From positions 3,061,701 through 3,125,700 of the forward strand of contig OZ024856.1 in NCBI GenBank assembly GCA_964017155.1: 64,000 nucleotides of DNA. Direction: 5' to 3'. The position numbers were made by a program, and so were the translations under genes. The stretch comes from Oasisia sp. SBJ-2009. Its lineage: Eukaryota; Annelida; Polychaeta; Sabellida; Siboglinidae. Below, piece by piece: positions 23,801 to 35,843 of the stretch. The notes below the pieces were generated by a model, which saw only the letters and a list, made by a program, of their open reading frames with translations, searched no databases and was not told the origin of the DNA. How positions within the stretch are numbered: position 1 is the stretch's first letter; the number at the start of each line of letters is the position of its first letter.

Positions 23801-24164
23801 TTTTAACGCCATAACAAACACAGCAATGCCTGGTTAAACTTTGAAGTCGTTTATGCTAAGTTTGGAATAATGCAATAAATGGTAATTTGCACGAAAATAA
23901 ACACCAGCGCACCTGAGTGCGGACGAATATATACATGGTCGCTAGTGGCGCCATCTGCTGGCAAATATATCGTGAACGGGCATTTTGGTTTTTCATCGCT
24001 TCTTGCTCTAGCCTCGGTTACCCAGACTCCGTGAGGTGGCAGCACTTTTAAGCCCCCTCAACTCCGCCTGGGACAGTATATGGGCTTAAGTTTCTACATC
24101 AACATCTGCTTTTGCAGAGATTAAAAACAGTACAAATAACCATTGTAAAACCCCACATGAAAGC

Positions 24165-24650
24165 TTGATAAATAGATCAGTACCAGAAATCTCTCTCATC
24201 AAAGCATTATCCATCAACTTGCATCATAAACCAAGGACATCCAGAGCAAACCCCAAAAAATTCCCACAATACTTCATGTTGTATCTTCTTGTTCTGGCAA
24301 ATGACATTGAACTAAATCCTGGCCCTAGGGCGCCCAAATACCCTTGTGGTGTCTGCCAAAAAGCTGTAACATGGAAACACAAAGCAATTTGTTGTGATAC
24401 TTGTAACACCTGGTTCCACACACAGTGTGAAAGCATTAGAGACACAATATATGACACAATGCAAAACTCAAATACATCATGGAACTGTCTAAAATGCGGT
24501 ATGCCAAATTTCAGTAGTACCCTTTTTAATTACGACGACATTGAACATTCTGAAAACATATATCAGCACATCTCAAATTCAAATGACAATTCCATTCAAC
24601 TTCCGTCAACACCAGCTGGGTTAGGACCCCCACTTCATACATCTTCACCT
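24165..24650 (+). pseudogene. LINE N-terminal module: 2A-like peptide and PHD finger
   Basis: From the ATG at 24165, residues 35-46 form a hydrophobic stretch ([11 protein letters not shown]) leading into DIELNPGP at residues 47-54 (24303-24326). This is the ribosome-skipping 2A signature, with separation expected between the Gly and the final Pro. Residues 61-111 form a Cys4-His-Cys3 PHD finger (CGVC, CC.TC, WFHTQC, NCLKC). 2A-like peptides at the N-terminus of CR1-clade elements, and PHD fingers in such ORFs, are known in marine invertebrates. The frame is cut by the RTE insertion about 100 bp further on, so the frame's native continuation is lost. Confidence 0.85.
24303..24326 (+). other. 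2A-like ribosome-skipping motif DIELNPGP
   Basis: Matches D[VI]E.NPGP exactly, in frame 46 codons after the LINE's ATG and directly after a hydrophobic segment. In relatives the arrangement would release a short leader peptide from the rest of the polyprotein. Confidence 0.88.
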
Positions 24651-26295
24651 TACTTACTTTTACTTATGCCTTTTCGCTCGCTCGGAGCATAGGCCATCGA
24701 CTAAGGAACGCCACTGTTTTCTGTCTGTGGCCATCTTCTCCATTTCTTTCCAGGTGTACCCCATCTCTTTTGTATCTTTTTCTGTGTCTCTCTGCCAGGT
24801 GTTTCGTGGCCTACCTCTTCTTCTCTTCCCTGGGGGGTTCCATGTGATGGCTTGACGGGTGATTGATTCTGGTGGTTTCCTTAGTGTATGTCCTATCCAC
24901 CTCCATTTTCTCTTCTTTATTTCATTTTCTATGGGTAGTTGCTTGGTTGTTTTCCAGAGTGTGGTGTTCGGTACCTTATCTGTCCACTTCAAGTGTAGTA
25001 TTCTGCGCAGGCATTTGTTGCTGAAGGTCTGTATTTTCTTTAGTGTCTTCTGTGTGGTTCGCCACGTCTCCGCTCCGTAGAGCAAAACTGCCTTCACATT
25101 TGAGTTAAACAATCTCAGCTTGGTGTTAATTTTGATTCGTTTTGCTCTCCACATTTTTCTCAACATGATGAATGCCACTCTTGCTTTCTGGATTCTTGCT
25201 TTGACGTCTTCTTCTGTCCCTCCAGTTTTGTTTATTGTACTGCCCAGGTATGTGAATGCATCTGTCTCTTCCAGTGGCTCTCCGTTCAATGTAATGGGGT
25301 TGTTGTTCTTTGTGTTGGCTTTCATAGTCTTTGTCTTGCTTCTGTTGATGTTGAGTCCAAGCTGTGTTGACACTGTGTTTAGCTGCTCTGTTTTTTCCTG
25401 CATCTGTTTATGGCTGTGTGAGAGGAGAGCGAGGTCATCCGCAAAGTCCAGGTCCTCCAATTGGCTCCATGGTGTCCACTGGATCCCATTTCTTCTATTT
25501 TTTGTAGTCTTTTTCATGATCCAGTCTATGGCGAGCAGGAATAGGAATGGTGACAGAAGACATCCTTGCCTCACACCTGTCTTCACCATGAAGGAGTCCG
25601 TTAGTTGTCCTGCATGAATGACCCTGCATGCCATGTCTTCATAACTACTTCTTATCAGAGATATAAATTTCTCAGGTATGCCGTAGTGCTGTAGGAGTTT
25701 CCACAGCGTGTCTCTGTCAAGGCTATCAAATGCTTTCTCGTAGTCAACGAAGTTTATATACAGTGATGAGTCCCATTCCATGGATTGTTCGACAATGATT
25801 CTCAGTGCTGCAATTTGGTCGGTGCAGGATCTGTCTTTCCGGAAGCCAGCTTGGTGGTCTCTGAGCTTGGCATCTACACCTGTTTTCAGTCTGTCCAAGA
25901 TTATTCTGTTGAGGACCTTTCCGGGTACTGATAGGAGCATTATCCCTCTATAGTTCTTACATTCTTGCATATCGCCTTTCTTTGGGAGCTTCACAAGGTA
26001 CCCTTCTTTCCATTCCGTTGGTATTTCTTCTTGTTCCCATATCTTCCCGAATAGGTCATGCAGTATCTCGGTGGAGGTCTCTATGTCAGTCTTGATTGCC
26101 TCTGCAGGAATTTTGTCTGGGCCGGAAGCTTTCCCTCTCTTCATGTGCTGAATGGCTTTTTCAATTTCTGCCTTACTTGGTCTTTCGCAGTTTATCTGGA
26201 GTACTTCTTCCGCTGGTGCGATGTCTGGAGGGTTCTGAGGTGGTGGCCGGTTTAGCAGTTCTTCAAAATGTTCCCTCCATCTCTTCACCTTCCAG
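24651..26295 (-). mobile_element. RTE-clade LINE, 5'-truncated, nested in the 2A LINE
   Basis: A minus-strand insertion with open RT coding over nearly its whole length and a short tail of GTAA-like repeats at 24,650-24,668 (minus strand aagtaaaagtaagtaagg). The 5' end falls inside the RT N-terminal linker, so the endonuclease is missing. Host LINE sequence resumes at about 26,296. A cttcac motif lies at both junctions and might be part of a target duplication. Confidence 0.85.
24660..26290 (-). pseudogene. RTE reverse transcriptase, long 5'-truncated frame
   Basis: About 540 uninterrupted codons. In order: RWREHFEELLNRP, the fingers motif RGKASGPDKIPAE, LVKLPKKGD, NYRGIMLLSVPGK, HQAGFRKDRSCTDQI, INFVDYEKAFDSLDR (first catalytic Asp), TGVRQGCLLSP, then LDFADDLALLSHS (catalytic DD). 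After these come YLGSTI, LRLFNSNVKAVLLYGAETW, the RRWIGH-type KWRWIGHTLRK and the basic GKRRRGRPRNTW end. These place it in the RTE group. All RT motifs look intact, so it is a young insertion, but without an endonuclease or start codon of its own it is dead on arrival. Confidence 0.9.
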
Positions 26296-29129
26296 TCAGA
26301 GAAAACAGCACAGTTACACCCATATTCCCAAAACAAAAAACCCACTGAGAATCATCAACCTAAACTGTCAATCACTAAAAAACAAGAAAGCCGAATTTTT
26401 ATCACTCATTGATAGTACAAAACCAGACATCATTATTGGCACAGAATCCTGGCTTAGTAACAGCATATCAGACACTAAATATTTCCCTGACAAATTTAAT
26501 GTTTATAGAAATGACAGAAATGAAGACCAGAGAGGAGGTGGGGTATTTGTTGCAGTGAGTTCTGACCTGATTAGTGAAGAAGAATTTGAACTAGAGACAG
26601 ACTGTGAAATTATTTGCTAAGATCTGCTTAGCTGGTTGTAAACTGCTTCATATATGTGCCTACTATAGACCTAATGTAAATGACGAAAACAGCTTAGAAC
26701 AGTTCGAAATATCATTAAACAGAGTAAAACAAAACCAACACATATTCATTGGAGGAGATTTCAACTTCCCAGGATGGGATTGGCATAACGAACTGTTAAA
26801 ATCAAACTGCCAAAATGTATCGCTACATGAAAAATTCCGAAACATTCTTGATGACTTTGGCCTTATACAAATTATACATAAACCAACAAGAGGAGATAAC
26901 ACCCTGGACCTAATGATAACAAACAATCCTACTAACATAAACCGAACAGAGGTACTACCAGGAATTTCAGACCATGACTGTTGCTACACAGAACTAGACA
27001 TAAACCCAATGAAACAGAAACAGAAACCGAGAAAGATTCCCCTTTTCAATAAGGCGGACTGGGAACATTTCAGACAACAAATGAGAGAAGTAAACAAAAC
27101 TCTTCAAAATTGCTATGAACAAAACAGTGCAAATACATTATGGTGTACATTTCGGGATACCATTGTCAAAGGAGCTGAAATGTACATACCATCCAGAATG
27201 ACTAAACGTAGGGATGGATACCCTTGGATCACACAAACATTAAAGAAACATATGAGGAAAAGGGACAGAATGTATAAAAATCACAAGCACACTCCAAAAT
27301 ACAAAGACCTAAAACGAACTATACAGCAACAACTAAGATCTGCCTACTGGAACTATGTAAATGAGATTGTCACCTCTACTGATGATGGTACTCAAAAACC
27401 AAGTTATGCTAAGAAATTTTGGACGTACATGAAACACTGCCGTACAGACCACACAGGGGTATCACCACTCAGACAAAATGGAATCCTACATTCAAACCCC
27501 ACAGCCAAAGCAGAGATACTAAATCAACAGTTCCAGTCAGTCTTTACAGATGACCAATCTCCTCAAGAAACCAATCTATACAATTCAACTCTACCAGAAA
27601 TGCCAGACATAGAAATTACAGAAACTGGTGTACTAAAACTCCTGCAAAATCTTAAACCCTATAAAGCCCAAGGACCAGACAACATCCACCCAAGAATTCT
27701 AAAAGAGTTAGCTGTTGAAATTACCCCATCACTTACCTTAATCTTTCGGAAATCATATGAAACAGAAGAAGTCCCCAAAGACTGGTTAAAAGCAAATGTC
27801 TCACCTATCTTCAAACATGGCCAAAAATACATTGCTTCCAATTACAGACCCATCTCCTTGACATGTATAGCATCTAAATTAATGGAACATATCTTAGTTA
27901 GTAATATAATGAAACATGCACAGTCACACAACATCCTTTATGACCTTCAACATGGCTTTCGATCTCGTGTGTCATGTGAGACACAACTCATCCAGTTCAC
28001 AAACGACCTAGTCACAAATATGCAATCTGGCGCACAAACGGATGTTATAGTGATGGACTTTTCTAAAGCATTTGATAAGGTCAGCCATACCAAACTAGTT
28101 GACAAACTCCATCACTATGGCATCCAAGGCAAAACAAATTCCTGGGTTAAAGCATTCTTAACCGATCGATCACAAAGAGTACTAATAGAGGGCGAGGCTT
28201 CTTCTGAAGTCCTTGTAACATCAGGAGTCCCTCAAGGTTCTGTACTTGGTCCCTGCCTATTCCTTTTTTACATTAACGACATTCCAGACAATATTACTTC
28301 TACAGTTAGACTCTTTGCTGATGACACCATAATGTATATAGCTCTTAAGCCTAAGATAAACACAGCTGCACTCCAGGAAGACCTTAACACACTCGACAAA
28401 TGGACACAAAAATGGAAAATGAGTTTCAACCTTGAAAAGTGCCATGTCATCCCTGTTACAAGAAATAAAACTATCACTAAAACCCAGTACATTCTCCACG
28501 GACAACTACTTCAAACTGTTTCACAAGCTAAATATCTTGGCCTAACCATAACATCTGACCTTCGGTGGAATGCCCACATAAATAGCATCTCTTCAAAAGC
28601 AAATAGATCATTAGGCTTCCTCCGCAGAAATCTAAAAGTATCATCAATCCAAATAAAAACTCTTGCTTATTTCACCTTTGTTAGACCTATCCTGGAAAAT
28701 AGCTGTACTGTCTGGGACCCTTACACCGCTACACAAATAAATAAACTTGAAATGATACAACGCCGAGCAGCTCGATATGTTTTACATCGCCACCATAATA
28801 CGTCAAGTGTCACCAATATGCTCCAGTCATTAGGCTGGAGATCCCTAGCAGACCGTAGAAAAGATGCAAAACTATGCATGTTATATAAAATATCAAATGA
28901 CCTAGTGGGCATACCTGCAAATAAATATCTAATTCCTTCAAACACAGTCACTAGAAAGCAACATTCCTTGTCTTACGTTATCCCTCACTCCAGAAGTAAC
29001 TACCACTTGTATTCTTTTTTCCCAAATACCATTCGACTTTGGAACTCCCTCCCCCAACATATTGTAAATAAAAACAGCCTTGATTCTTTTAAGAGCAATA
29101 TCCAGACTTTCCATTATTCCACCTTTTAG
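26296..29129 (+). pseudogene. 2A-LINE endonuclease and reverse transcriptase, one frameshift
   Basis: An APE-type endonuclease begins with RIINLNCQSLKNKKAEF and TESWL, then RGGGVFVAV. It is interrupted by a single frameshift near 26,600-26,620. It resumes with CAYYRPN, FIGGDFNFPGWDW and a GISDHDC catalytic end. RT follows: QGPDNIHPRILKE, NYRPISLT, LQHGFRSRVSCETQL, VMDFSKAFDKVSH (Asp), SGVPQGSVLGP and RLFADDTIMY (Asp-Asp). It ends with the tail LEMIQRRAARYV and LWNSLPQHIV, with the stop at 29127-29129. The motif set is that of CR1/L2-group LINEs. Apart from the frameshift and the lost N-terminal connection, coding is intact. Confidence 0.9.
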
Positions 29130-29394
29130 ATATAACTAGTTTTTTTGTTTTTGTTTTGCACGCATTACTTTTACATGCACAAATTACGGCTCTGATACAC
29201 TGCAATGCACCCAAAACGAAAAAAATATATATACATACATATATATATATATTTCTGATTTTTCCTGTTCGCCCGCCTGTATCTTCAGCATGTTGAAGCT
29301 AGGCGGTACTCGGAAGAAGAAGAAGACATCCGGGCAGCCTTACGCCAGATTAGGGTAGAGACGCTGATTGGCTCTCAGGCCAACTATGAAATAA

Positions 29395-29745
29395 AAATTT
29401 AAATAACGATATAGTTTTACAAGATAATAATATCATATGAAAAGTATTCACCATTGAACTTATATTAACACAAAAGTAAGTAAAAATTCAAATTTACCGT
29501 TGTTTATAAAATAAGAATTACGGCAGGATAAACCAGTATCCGTGAGGTGGCAGCATTGTCTAGCCCGACACGGATAGCATACACATTAAATAAGGAAACC
29601 TTTTGATCAAATAATGCTGTATTATAAAAACTATTCAAAATTAAACTTATATTAACACAAAATAAATAGAAATACAAATTTGCAGTTGTTTATAAAAAAT
29701 ATATATTACGGCAGTGTCCGTGAGGTGGCAGCATTTTATAGATCA
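29395..29745 (+). repeat. Two diverged tandem copies, about 180 bp each
   Basis: 29395-29570 and 29585-29740 share the order attcaaaattaaacttatattaa-like block, ttgtttataaaa, attacggcag and ccgtgaggtggcagca. The last motif also occurs at about 24,030, close to the presumed start of the 2A LINE. These may therefore be related to that element's 5' region. Confidence 0.65.
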
Positions 29746-30014
29746 CGGCTGCTACCCAAACAAAAGCCGTTAATGTAACCAGACTGTCTTCTCGGCGTAG
29801 TTCCGCAGCCGACCGACAGTCGGTTAAGCGAGACTATTCTTGCTCAGGCCACATACCACCAAATGGAGTCGTACGCCATTACCCATAGTAGTCCTGTTTA
29901 AAAGAACTGCACGGTGCACTTTTTGTAAATTTCTGGAAGCACTAAATGTAGGACTGGTTGAATGGAAATGATATTTCTGCGTAGCGTGATATCACAGCTG
30001 CGAAAAAGTGAAAT

Positions 30015-30332
30015 TTGTCAGACAGTGAAAAGGTGCGTATGCATACAGGTGTAATTTGGCCTAGAGGTGTCAACATTGGCAATCGGCCGCTGATTGAAGC
30101 AAAAATGAAGGGGTGTCAGGTTAGAGAGTGCATTGTAGGAGAAAAACATATGTCATTTTCACGAATTTTATATATGATATGTGTGAATGGAGGCTACTTA
30201 GTGTCTGAAATTTTCAATAACATTGATCGAGAAACCTGGCGAGAAATCAAAGAAACGTTACAATGGCCGCCTATGGAAAATCAATTGGTGGTATATACCC
30301 CTCAGCCATTGTTGCCACCAGGACGGCCTTAA
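30015..30332 (+). CDS. Unrecognised 105-codon open frame
   Basis: The frame is open from a TTG to a stop at 30330. Its residues (HTGVIWPRGVNIGNRPLIEA, then DRETWREIKETLQWPP) look more protein-like than the repeats around it. I recognise no domain. The first internal ATG would give about 97 residues. It could be part of an unknown transposon or a decayed exon. The region is rich in repeats, which argues against a host gene. Confidence 0.22.
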   Translation: MSDSEKVRMHTGVIWPRGVNIGNRPLIEAKMKGCQVRECIVGEKHMSFSRILYMICVNGGYLVSEIFNNIDRETWREIKETLQWPPMENQLVVYTPQPLLPPGRP

Positions 30333-30419
30333 CCCAGAATAAGGTATACCTTACCTTGGGATACCTTAGGACGGTTCTGATCGCAGGATGAGCTCTTCAT
30401 TTTCATTATCTATTAATAT

Positions 30420-30722
30420 TAAATCGCGTGTTCCGGTTCTATTGTTAGTATTAACGGTGCTTCGAAGTCATATAAAATATCCTGGTTATACCAAAATTTG
30501 TCTAGTCGTGTTTTAAATGAATTTAGAGATTTTGCTGTTACCACTATGTCAGGGAGACTATTCCATGGTTCCGTACTTCGAATTGGAAATACATTTTTTC
30601 TTAAATTTAGTTTGGCTCTTTGTGTGAATAGTTTTAGAGAATGTCCTCTGTTTCCTGTTCTTTGTGATATCTCATTGTTTTTCAACAGATCTGGTACAGA
30701 TTCGTGGTCATAAATGTGGTGT
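30420..30722 (-). mobile_element. CR1-like LINE 3' end fragment
   Basis: The minus strand encodes only the extreme C-terminal tail typical of CR1-group LINEs (NRGHSLKLFTQRAKLNLRKN, then PWNSLPDIVVTAKSLNSFK, RLDKFW). The upstream side runs directly into the (CA)n tract, so 5' truncation happened within about 300 bp of the end. Confidence 0.75.
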
Positions 30723-30726
30723 ATTA

Positions 30727-31680
<954 letters not shown>

Positions 31681-31807
31681 TCGCCTGCTTGATGCTTATC
31701 GCTACGACAAAAGCGGCGGATTCCTGCACTTTGTGTAACTTATTCCCGTTTGAGTGATGACAAATTGCTTTGCCAACATGTTGAATTGGGAAGTTCTACA
31801 CAAGCAC

Positions 31808-32185
31808 AGCATGGGCGGCGATGAGTGGGGGACGAGGGGGACGCGTCCCCCCCCCCACTTTTCGGCCTGGTGGGGGTCAGCATAGGAAATGTCCTCATAC
31901 TTGTTCAGTTCATAAAACAAATTTACAGGCATATATAGCGAGACTGATCACTCCCCTCTCTTAAAAACCCTACATCGGTCTAGTAGTAAAATTAATAATA
32001 AGATATAAAATTCCGACTACCTAGTGGAAAATCACTAGATAAATTGCTTGGTTGGCAGCAGCCCGCAACTTGATCTTAGTCCAGTAAATATTCATTCATT
32101 TTGCACCCTTGTACGTGTTGATATATTAAAAGGATTAGCCATCAAGCACATTATAGATTACTAATTTTTGTTGGCACCTGTCAAC
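31808..32185 (+). repeat. Dispersed repeat copy 2
   Basis: Same order of landmarks as 30838-31680 but without the MITE: gtgggggacgagggg, gacgcgtcccc, ctagataaattg, cttgatcttagtccagtaa, gtgttgatatatta, agccatcaagcacatt. Confidence 0.72.
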
Positions 32186-32258
32186 CCTTGGATTGCAGCC
32201 TGGTCGTCCTGGTGGATATTTACCCCTTTTCAAATATAGGTTGCCAACATAACTATTA

Positions 32259-32397
32259 TAAATACAATACAATACAATACAATACAATACAATACAATAC
32301 AATACAATACAATACAATACAATACAATACAATACAATACAATACAATACAATACAATACAATACAATACAATACAATACAATACAATACAATACAA
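32259..32397. repeat. (AATAC)n, the 3' tail of a Rex1/L2-like LINE
   Basis: About 27 pentanucleotide units sit directly after the LINE's 3' UTR (minus-strand TATTG repeats). The second copy of this LINE ends in the same TATTG repeats (57510-57552), so the pentamer is the element's own tail, not an unrelated microsatellite. Confidence 0.92.
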
Positions 32398-32646
32398 CTT
32401 TATTGTTCCGAACCGGGAAATTCGTGTTGCAGCGTTCGTCATCATAAAATATAAAATACAGAGTAGAGAAATAAAAATACAAATAAAATCATTATTAAAA
32501 CAGTATGTGAACATTAATCATAATAAAATACAAAACAAATCTATAATATAATTTTAAAATTAAAGTTATAATTGTAATTGTGTAATAATAAATAAATATA
32601 AATAAAATACAACATACACAATTACACACATAACGTCAGAGGTGGA

Positions 32647-34060
32647 TTATCGTTTAGAATTTAGAAGTCGTGCTGATATTGGCATGAATGAATCTCGCTT
32701 TCTATTTGTTTTTGATATTATAGTTCTGAACCTTCTGGACGAGGGCAGAAGGACGTAGTCGTTATATAGGATGTGTGTGCTGTCATTAATTATTTTATTA
32801 GCTTTACGGAGTATCTGTTTTTCGTACAAAGCAGTGACACAGGTTTGTTTGAGGCCGGTTATTTTGCTACTAATATTTACAACGCGCTGCAATTTATTCT
32901 TGTCTTTCTGGCTGACGTTCCCAAACCAACATATAAAAGAAAATGTCAAAACACTCTGGATACAAGATTTGTAAAACATGGATAAAATGGTGTTATCAAT
33001 ATTAAAAGATCGAAGTTTTCTGAGGCAGTAAAGACGCTGCTGGCATTTCTTGTACGTGACACTGCAGTGGCGGTCCCATTTCAACTTATTGTCAATTGTT
33101 GTGCCGAGGTATTTATCGAGGTATTTATACTCGTCAACTACCTCTACCTTGTTATCGTGGATGACAGTATCAGATTGGGATGGAGGGTGTTTCCTAAAAT
33201 CAATGCACATGTCTTTGGTTTTTGTTGCGTTCAGACACAAATACGATCTATCACACCATGCAACAAAGTAGTTTAACCCAGGACCATGGCCAATTTCATC
33301 GTTAGACAACAGACTGAGTAAAGCTGTATCATCTGAAAATTTAATAAAATACCTATTCGGACGGATGCTCCTGCAGTCATTTGTGTATAAAATGAATAAA
33401 AGAGGGGATAAGACACATCCTTGGGGTGAGCCAGTGGAAACAACCTTCACACTAGAAGTTGTGTTATTCACTCGAACCTGTTGGGGTCTCCCCACCAAAA
33501 AATCAAGCACCCATAGCGCCAATTCAGATTCAAGCTTAAACTCGGAAATTAATTTTTTAAACAACAAATGAGGCTGCAACGTATTAAAGGCAGAACTCAT
33601 ATCCAGGTATAGGACTCTGGCATGGGTTTTGGCGTCCTCAAAATAACAAAGTACATAATTTATTAAAGTAGCGACTGCATCCTCCACCCCTTTCCCAGGC
33701 CGATATGCAAATTGCAGGGGATCTAAAAGATGGTCTGTACGGGTCATGATCATGGTTTTGATGATTTTTTCAAAGCTCTTCATTACATGCGACGTCAACG
33801 CTACTGGACGAAAATCGTTAGGAATAGCAGGACGAGATTTCTTGGGGACAGGCACGACAATAGACGTTTTCCATAATGTAGGGACTTTATGTAAGCTAAG
33901 AGAGGCCTGAAAGATGGAATGGAAGATACCGGACAACTGATTGGCACAATTCTTCAAAACCTGACCAGATATACCATCAGGTCCAGGGCTTTTCCGCACA
34001 TTTGTGCACTGGAATACCCTCAACACGTCGTTTTCTTCAATATGTAGGTTACCACCTGTC
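32647..34060 (-). pseudogene. Rex1/L2-like LINE reverse transcriptase
   Basis: Motifs in order: RKSPGPDGISGQVLK, LHKVPTLWKTSIVVPVPKK, NDFRPVALTSHVMKSFEK, LDPLQFAYRPGKGVEDAV, LYLDMSSAFNTL (Asp), STGSPQGCVLSPLLF, IKFSDDTALLSL (Asp-Asp), and a tail with SRRFRTIISKTNR and a stop after LLNSKR. This motif set resembles Rex1/L2-type elements of fishes and invertebrates. Relative to the second copy at 56,009 it has a 12-bp tandem duplication near 33,105-33,130 (an extra DKYL after KYL). The RT is otherwise intact but out of frame with the endonuclease. Confidence 0.88.
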
Positions 34061-34615
34061 TTAGTGGAGCTTATGACGAAAATCGTGTTTATTAAAACGA
34101 GAATAGAAAGAATTCATATCCTCTGCAAACGCCCCATCATCTTTACCCCCTAAGGGCGATAAGCGTTTGGAATTATATCCATTTTGCTTCATGTTACTCA
34201 TGGTCTTAATGCCATCCCATACTGCTCTCATATCACCTGTTTTAAACTTGAGTTCTATTTTTTGTTTGTAATTCACTCTTGCTTTCCTAATTTCTGATTT
34301 CATCGCCCTTTGAACTTCCTTCCGTTCAGCTAAATCTCCTAGAAAATAAACCCTTTTCTTTTCGTTCAAAACTTTCTTTAGATGTTTAGAAACCCACGGT
34401 TTGTTATTCGGGAACACTTTGGACTTCTTCACAGGTATAACAGTGTCAACACAGAAAGAAACGTAACTGGTTACAACATCCGTAAGTTCATCAAGGCTAT
34501 CACAGGAATCCCGAAAAACATCCCAGTTCGTACAATCAAAACAACCTTGTAGTCTGGCTACGCTGTCTTCGTTCCACACCTTGACCTGTCTTTCAACACA
34601 CTTTGCACGCTTCAT
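34061..34615 (-). pseudogene. Rex1/L2-like LINE linker segment
   Basis: Contains the GCFDCTNWDVF, LDELTDVVTSYVSFCVDTVIP and KPWVSKHLKKVLNEKKR motifs found between endonuclease and RT in this LINE group. Its apparent ATG overlaps the endonuclease stop (ATGA). In relatives this region is continuous with the endonuclease, so I read the overlap as a small indel rather than a real second start. It ends at a stop at 34061 caused by another frameshift. Confidence 0.8.
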
Positions 34616-35571
34616 TTATAAATGGGTACCAAGTGAACAGTGTGGTGATCTGAGTCACCAATCGGCGGCTTGGGAATGGACCGATACGCATTGGGCACCG
34701 AACCGTAGCACAAGTCAATTGTTTTGTTCATTCGGGTTGGGCACGTAATGTACTGGTGGTAAGTTGGCAGACAATTCTCGAGTTTACATTGATTGAAATC
34801 ACCCAGTATGAACTTGGGTGCATCGGGAGACAAAGCATCCAGTTTCTGTGTTACGTCACAGATATGCTGGGCGGCGCGATCCACGTTGGCTCTGGGGTGT
34901 ATGTAAACAACAGTCACAAACAATTGTGGAAATTCGCGGGGGAGATACAGTGGCCGTAGTGACACTGACAACAGTTCAATGTCCGGGGTGCAGAGCTGCT
35001 CACGCACAATGACGGTCTTGCACCAACGCTCGTTGACATATAAACAAACAACCCCACCTCTCGCCTTTCCGGTCGTCTGCTTGTCGCGATCAAGCCGGGT
35101 GGGGCATCCAAATCCATTGATGAATGTCCCACGATCGCCAACATTTTGGTCGAACCAAGTCTCGGTGAAAGCCATAAGGCAAGCATCTCTGTATTCATTG
35201 AAAAAGGTTGCGTTGGCACGTAATTCATCCATCTTAAGGCCTTTCAGACACCGGACATTGGCCAAGATCATCGATGGCAAAGGGGGCTTGTGTTTCATTT
35301 TACGTAGCCTTTGTCGCACACCGCCCTTCCTTCCTCGTTTACGCAACGGTTTGTTGTTGTTTCTCGTCATGCCAGGCGGAAAGTCAATGTTAGATAAATA
35401 ATCAGAGTCATGATGCACACGGTTGTTTAAAGCCAGTAAATACTCACGGCTTAGACTTAGTCCGCCATGATGGGCGTTTCCTTGCTGGACGTAGCACACT
35501 TGAATTAACGTTAACAGCACAATAAAAAGTCCAAGAATCGGGTACTTGCTGTCCTCCATTGCACGGATCAC
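34612..35571 (-). pseudogene. Rex1/L2-like LINE N-terminal and endonuclease domain
   Basis: About 320 codons. After a hydrophobic leader (YPILGLFIVLLTLIQVCYV) and a basic stretch (PLRKRGRKGG), the APE-type endonuclease has MILANVRCLKGLKMDELR, FTETWFDQNV, RGGVVCLYVN, KFILGDFNQC and GDSDHHTVHLVP. The catalytic Glu, Asp-Phe-Asn and Ser-Asp-His motifs are all present. The hydrophobic N-terminus is odd for a nuclear enzyme but has parallels in this LINE group as far as I recall. Confidence 0.85.
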
Positions 35572-35608
35572 TCATTCACAAACTCAAACTAAAATATATA
35601 GGCTGCGA

Positions 35609-35708
<100 letters not shown>

Positions 35709-35721
35709 CATATTATAATAT

Positions 35722-35773
35722 GCACGCACGCACGCACACACACACGCACGCACGCACACACGCACACACGCAC

Positions 35774-35842
<69 letters not shown>
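35722..35842. repeat. (CA)n microsatellite with CACG interruptions
   Basis: Starts with cacgcacgcacg-type interruptions, then becomes pure CA. Confidence 0.95.

Positions 35843-35843
<1 letters not shown>

Larger units (their letters stand above)
24020..29330 (+). mobile_element. CR1-type LINE with 2A peptide and PHD finger, split by a nested RTE LINE
   Basis: A plus-strand non-LTR retrotransposon. The order is a 5' leader (from about 24,020), an N-terminal module with 2A motif and PHD finger (24165-24650), an interruption by a minus-strand RTE (about 24651-26295), then endonuclease, RT and C-terminal tail (about 26296-29129). The 3' UTR is AT-rich and ends in a GAAGAAGAAGAAG tail at 29313-29326. 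One frameshift splits the endonuclease near 26,615. Apart from that and the insertion, all domains appear present, so this was a full or nearly full-length copy. Confidence 0.85.
32259..35575 (-). mobile_element. Rex1/L2-like LINE, nearly full-length but broken
   Basis: A minus-strand non-LTR element: N-terminal segment and endonuclease (35571-34612), linker (34615-34061), RT (about 34060-32647), AT-rich 3' UTR and (TATTG)n tail. The three coding parts are in different frames, with breaks at about 34,613 and 34,075. The 5' side abuts (TA)n and (CA)n tracts. Confidence 0.85.

Noticed and set aside
24165..24692. PHD-finger protein as a host chromatin gene
   Set aside because: The 2A motif, the following endonuclease and RT, and the LINE tail show that it is part of a retrotransposon.
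24859..25617. Plus-strand open frames with hydrophobic residues
   Set aside because: Antisense shadows of the RTE reverse transcriptase on the minus strand.
34612..34615. ATGA overlap as translational coupling of two LINE ORFs
   Set aside because: In related LINEs the endonuclease and linker are continuous, so a small indel explains it better.
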